NCBI RefSeq assembly: GCF_035627495.1
Contig: NZ_DASPLO010000150.1
Location: 1 to 64,000, forward strand
Direction of reading: 5' to 3'
Origin: Methylocaldum sp035627495
Lineage (GTDB): Bacteria; Pseudomonadota; Gammaproteobacteria; Methylococcales; Methylococcaceae
DNA: 64,000 bases
This document shows positions 61,428-64,000 of this stretch, piece after piece (the stretch's first letter is position 1; each line of letters starts with the position of its first letter). Position numbers and translations under genes: made by a program. Below the pieces are notes generated by a model. That model did no database searches. It was given only the letters and a program-made list of their open reading frames with translations, and had not been told where the DNA came from.

Positions 61428-63791
61428 ATGAAAACTGAACAACGATCAGACAAACAAACAACATCCTCTGCGGCTCTGCCGCCGGATGCGATCGCAATTA
61501 TCCCGGTGCGGAACATCGTGCTGTTTCCGGGCGTCATTATTCCAATCAGCGTCGGACGCGAAGCGTCCATTGCCGCGGCCCAGTATGCGCTCCGCCGGGA
61601 AGTCTCGGTCGGAATCCTGTTGCAGCGGGACTCCAAGGTGGACGCGCCCGAACCGGACGAGCTGTATTCGGTCGGCACGCAGGCCGCCATCCTGCGTTAC
61701 GTGACCGGCCCGGAAGGCTCGCACAACATTGTCTGCCAGGGCGAACAACGCTTTCGCATCCTCGAGTTCCTGGAGGGTTATCCGTTTCTGGCGGCGCGGA
61801 TCGAGCCGATCAAGGAGCAAGAGATTGAAACTCCGGCCATCGAGGCCCGCCTTTTACAATTGAAGGACCAGGTGGCCGAGGTTCTGGCCCTGCTCCCCCA
61901 GGCCCCGCCGGAATTGTTGAACGCCGTTCAACAGGTGTCGTCAGCCCCGGTGCTGGCCGATTTGGTGGCATCTTTCATGGATTTGGCGATCGCCGAAAAA
62001 CAGGAAATCCTCGAAACGCTCGACCCTCAAACACGGCTCGACCGGATCATAAACCTCCTTCGCCACCGCATTCAGGTTCTCCGCATCTCCAGGGAAATCA
62101 GCGAGCAAACCAAGCAGACCATGGACGAGCGGCAGCGCGAATTTCTGCTTCGGGAGCAGCTTAAAACCATTCAAAGACAACTGGGCGAAACCGACGAACA
62201 CACCGAAGAAATCGGCGAGCTGTACGAAGCCATCGCGAAGGCGAAAATGCCCGACGAGGCCGAAAACCAGGCGATTAAAGAATTAAAACGGCTGGAACGG
62301 ATGTCCGAGGCGAGCGCCGAACATTCCATGGTGCGTGCCTATCTGGAATGGTTGGTCGAACTGCCCTGGTCGGTCGAGACCGAGGATCGGCTGGATATCG
62401 CCGAAGCCCGCCGCGTTCTGGACGACGACCATTACGGCCTCGAAAAGATCAAGCGCCGCATCCTGGAATACCTGGCGGTGCGCAAGCTCAATCCCGCGGG
62501 AAAAAGCCCGATCCTCTGCTTCGTCGGCCCGCCGGGCGTCGGCAAGACCTCCCTGGGGCAAAGCATCGCCCGCGCCACCGAACGGAAGTTCGTACGGGTC
62601 AGCCTTGGGGGCGTGCACGACGAGGCCGAAATCCGGGGTCATCGGCGCACCTACATCGGCGCGTTGCCCGGCAACATCATCCAGGCCATCCGCAAGGCCG
62701 GCGCCCGCAACTGCATCATGATGCTGGACGAAATCGACAAGCTCGGGGCCAGCTTCCACGGGGATCCCTCCGCGGCCCTGCTTGAAGTGCTCGACCCCGA
62801 GCAGAACAGCACCTTCCGCGACAACTATATCGCCGTTCCCTTCGATCTCAGCCGGGTCATGTTCATCGGCACCGCCAACATACTGGACACCGTTCCGGGC
62901 GCTTTGCGCGACCGCATGGAAGTGATCCACCTGCCCGGCTACACGGCGGAGGAAAAACTTCAGATCGCCCGCCGCTATCTTGTTTCCAAGCAGCGGGAGG
63001 CTTGCGGCTTGGAGTCCGACCGATGCGAAATCACCGACGAGGCGCTGAATGCCATCATCCGCGACTATACCCGCGAAGCCGGCGTCCGAAACCTGGAGCG
63101 GGAGATCGGCGCCGTCTTCCGCCATGCCGCCGTTCGCATCGCCGAAGGCGAAATCGAGCGACTGCAAGTCACTCCGGACCTGCTCCCGACCATTCTCGGC
63201 CCAAGGCGCTTTGAAAGTGAAGTCGCGATGCGTACCAGCGTGCCGGGTGTCGCCACCGGCCTCGCCTGGACTCCGGTGGGCGGCGACATCCTCTTCATCG
63301 AAGCCAGCCGCGCCCCCGGCACCGGCAAGCTGACGCTGACCGGGCAACTGGGGGACGTCATGAAGGAAAGCGCCCAAGCCGCCCTGAGTCTCGCCAAGGC
63401 CCGCTACGCCGACCTCGGCATCCAACCCGAGATATTCGAGAAAAGCGATATCCACATCCACGTACCCGCCGGAGCCACCCCCAAGGACGGCCCCAGCGCC
63501 GGCGTCGCCATCTTCGTCGCCCTCGTATCCCTCCTGACTCAAAAAGCGGTCCGCAGCGACACCGCCATGACCGGCGAAATCAGCCTCCGCGGCCTCGTGC
63601 TCCCCGTGGGCGGCATTAAAGAGAAGGTGCTCGCCGCCCTCGCCGCCGGCATCGCCCGCGTGCTCTTGCCGGCCCGCAACCAAAAGGAGCTGGAAGAGAT
63701 CCCCGCCGAAGCGAAGGAAAAGCTGGAATTTGTCTGGCTGGAGCAGGTGGAGGATGCCCTGAGAGAAGCACTGGGCGAATTGACCGGCTAA
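61428..63791 (+). CDS. lon: ATP-dependent protease Lon
   Basis: Degrades damaged and regulatory proteins. From ATG 61428 the protein has 787 residues: an N-terminal substrate domain (about 20-215), a coiled coil (to about 310), AAA domain with Walker A GPPGVGKTSL and Walker B MMLDEIDKLG, and the protease domain with catalytic Ser in PKDGPSAGVA (near 690) and Lys in GGIKEKVLAA (near 733). A TTG four codons upstream is in frame. The pairing with hsp20 suggests a stress-induced or second Lon rather than the clpX-lon copy. Confidence 0.95.
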   Translation: MKTEQRSDKQTTSSAALPPDAIAIIPVRNIVLFPGVIIPISVGREASIAAAQYALRREVSVGILLQRDSKVDAPEPDELYSVGTQAAILRYVTGPEGSHNIVCQGEQRFRILEFLEGYPFLAARIEPIKEQEIETPAIEARLLQLKDQVAEVLALLPQAPPELLNAVQQVSSAPVLADLVASFMDLAIAEKQEILETLDPQTRLDRIINLLRHRIQVLRISREISEQTKQTMDERQREFLLREQLKTIQRQLGETDEHTEEIGELYEAIAKAKMPDEAENQAIKELKRLERMSEASAEHSMVRAYLEWLVELPWSVETEDRLDIAEARRVLDDDHYGLEKIKRRILEYLAVRKLNPAGKSPILCFVGPPGVGKTSLGQSIARATERKFVRVSLGGVHDEAEIRGHRRTYIGALPGNIIQAIRKAGARNCIMMLDEIDKLGASFHGDPSAALLEVLDPEQNSTFRDNYIAVPFDLSRVMFIGTANILDTVPGALRDRMEVIHLPGYTAEEKLQIARRYLVSKQREACGLESDRCEITDEALNAIIRDYTREAGVRNLEREIGAVFRHAAVRIAEGEIERLQVTPDLLPTILGPRRFESEVAMRTSVPGVATGLAWTPVGGDILFIEASRAPGTGKLTLTGQLGDVMKESAQAALSLAKARYADLGIQPEIFEKSDIHIHVPAGATPKDGPSAGVAIFVALVSLLTQKAVRSDTAMTGEISLRGLVLPVGGIKEKVLAALAAGIARVLLPARNQKELEEIPAEAKEKLEFVWLEQVEDALREALGELTG

Positions 63792-63870
63792 GCACTGGAC
63801 CGAGCGGTCGCGCAAGCAAACCGCTTATTCAAGCGCGTAAAGAAAAATAGGACGCGCACGAAGAGTTGGT

Positions 63871-63915
63871 AGTCCCCTCTCCCTCCGGGAGAGGGTGGCC
63901 GGCAGGCCGGGTGAA
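63871..63915. repeat. Dispersed hairpin repeat after lon
   Basis: CCCTCTCCC-tccg-GGAGAGGG is followed by GGCC-ggca-GGCC, a double hairpin that I recognise as a widespread bacterial intergenic repeat. CCTCTCCCC near 63988 may be the start of another or inverted unit at the window edge. Nothing coding is seen from 63792 to 64000. Confidence 0.6.
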
Positions 63916-64000
63916 GGCAACAAGCCCAATAAATCAAATAAGCAAGCCGATCCCCCATCGGAATTTCAAACGCCCACGTCCCAATCCTCTCCCCTTCGTC

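Noticed and set aside
62283..63815. 510-codon open frame on the minus strand
   Set aside because: Antisense of lon, which is certain; composition is typical of a shadow frame.

Overview
The window reads as a chromosomal segment of a gammaproteobacterium with fairly high GC. The gene families (a caa3-type oxidase with its assembly factors, a RegB/RegA redox two-component system, a Xanthomonas-type (Xps-order) type II secretion operon, a bioB-F-H-C-D biotin operon, DUF1631 proteins) fit the Methylococcales/Pseudomonas side of the class. A methanotroph is my best guess, but no methane-oxidation gene is present, so this is inference.

Layout. 0-0.9 kb: end of an IS256-type transposase, then a type IV pilin gene behind a sigma-54 promoter. 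0.9-3.2 kb: regBA, and upstream of it two small-RNA-like transcription units, each headed by the same RegA-type palindrome. 3.2-5.8 kb: M48 lipoprotein protease, msrA and hslO (protein quality and oxidative stress). 5.8-10.7 kb: coxB-coxA-small ORF-cox11-coxC plus a DUF2244 gene. 10.8-16.2 kb: biotin operon with a BirA-like operator, and divergent comF. 16.2-22.9 kb: heavy-metal RND exporter czcCBA-like with a P-II-like gene. 22.9-25.1 kb: xthA and a solitary lpxD. 25.2-28.9 kb: a 1232-residue PilZ-DUF1631-GGDEF-EAL protein. 29.0-40.3 kb: type II secretion operon gspEFGHIJKLMND. 40.4-44.3 kb: cytochrome oxidase assembly genes (DUF2909, SURF1, a CxxxC membrane protein, heme A synthase), with heme A synthase fused in frame to the SRP receptor FtsY. 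44.6-53.6 kb: a second DUF1631 protein, fbp, gap-pyk, a hypothetical gene and a YcbZ-type Lon-like protease. 53.6-58.8 kb: fdx, coaD, rsmD, two M16 peptidases and cyoE. 58.9-64 kb: recJ, a hairpin array, hsp20 and lon.

How it fits together. Respiration dominates: the oxidase subunits, heme O/A synthesis, copper delivery and the redox regulator are all here but split into three places. The order ctaA-ftsY on one side and M16<->cyoE on the other is what one inversion would give if the ancestor had ctaA-cyoE and M16<->ftsY, as in Pseudomonas. That would also explain the heme A synthase-FtsY fusion.

Most notable: (1) the ctaA-ftsY fusion and the inferred inversion; (2) twin putative redox-controlled sRNAs with matching CCTCCTC motifs; (3) a palindromic interspersed repeat family, one copy of which sits in frame inside the gspJ prepilin leader; (4) an array of hairpins with different stems separated by a constant 14-base repeat after recJ. 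Single-base positions of short sites were counted by eye and may be off by one or two.
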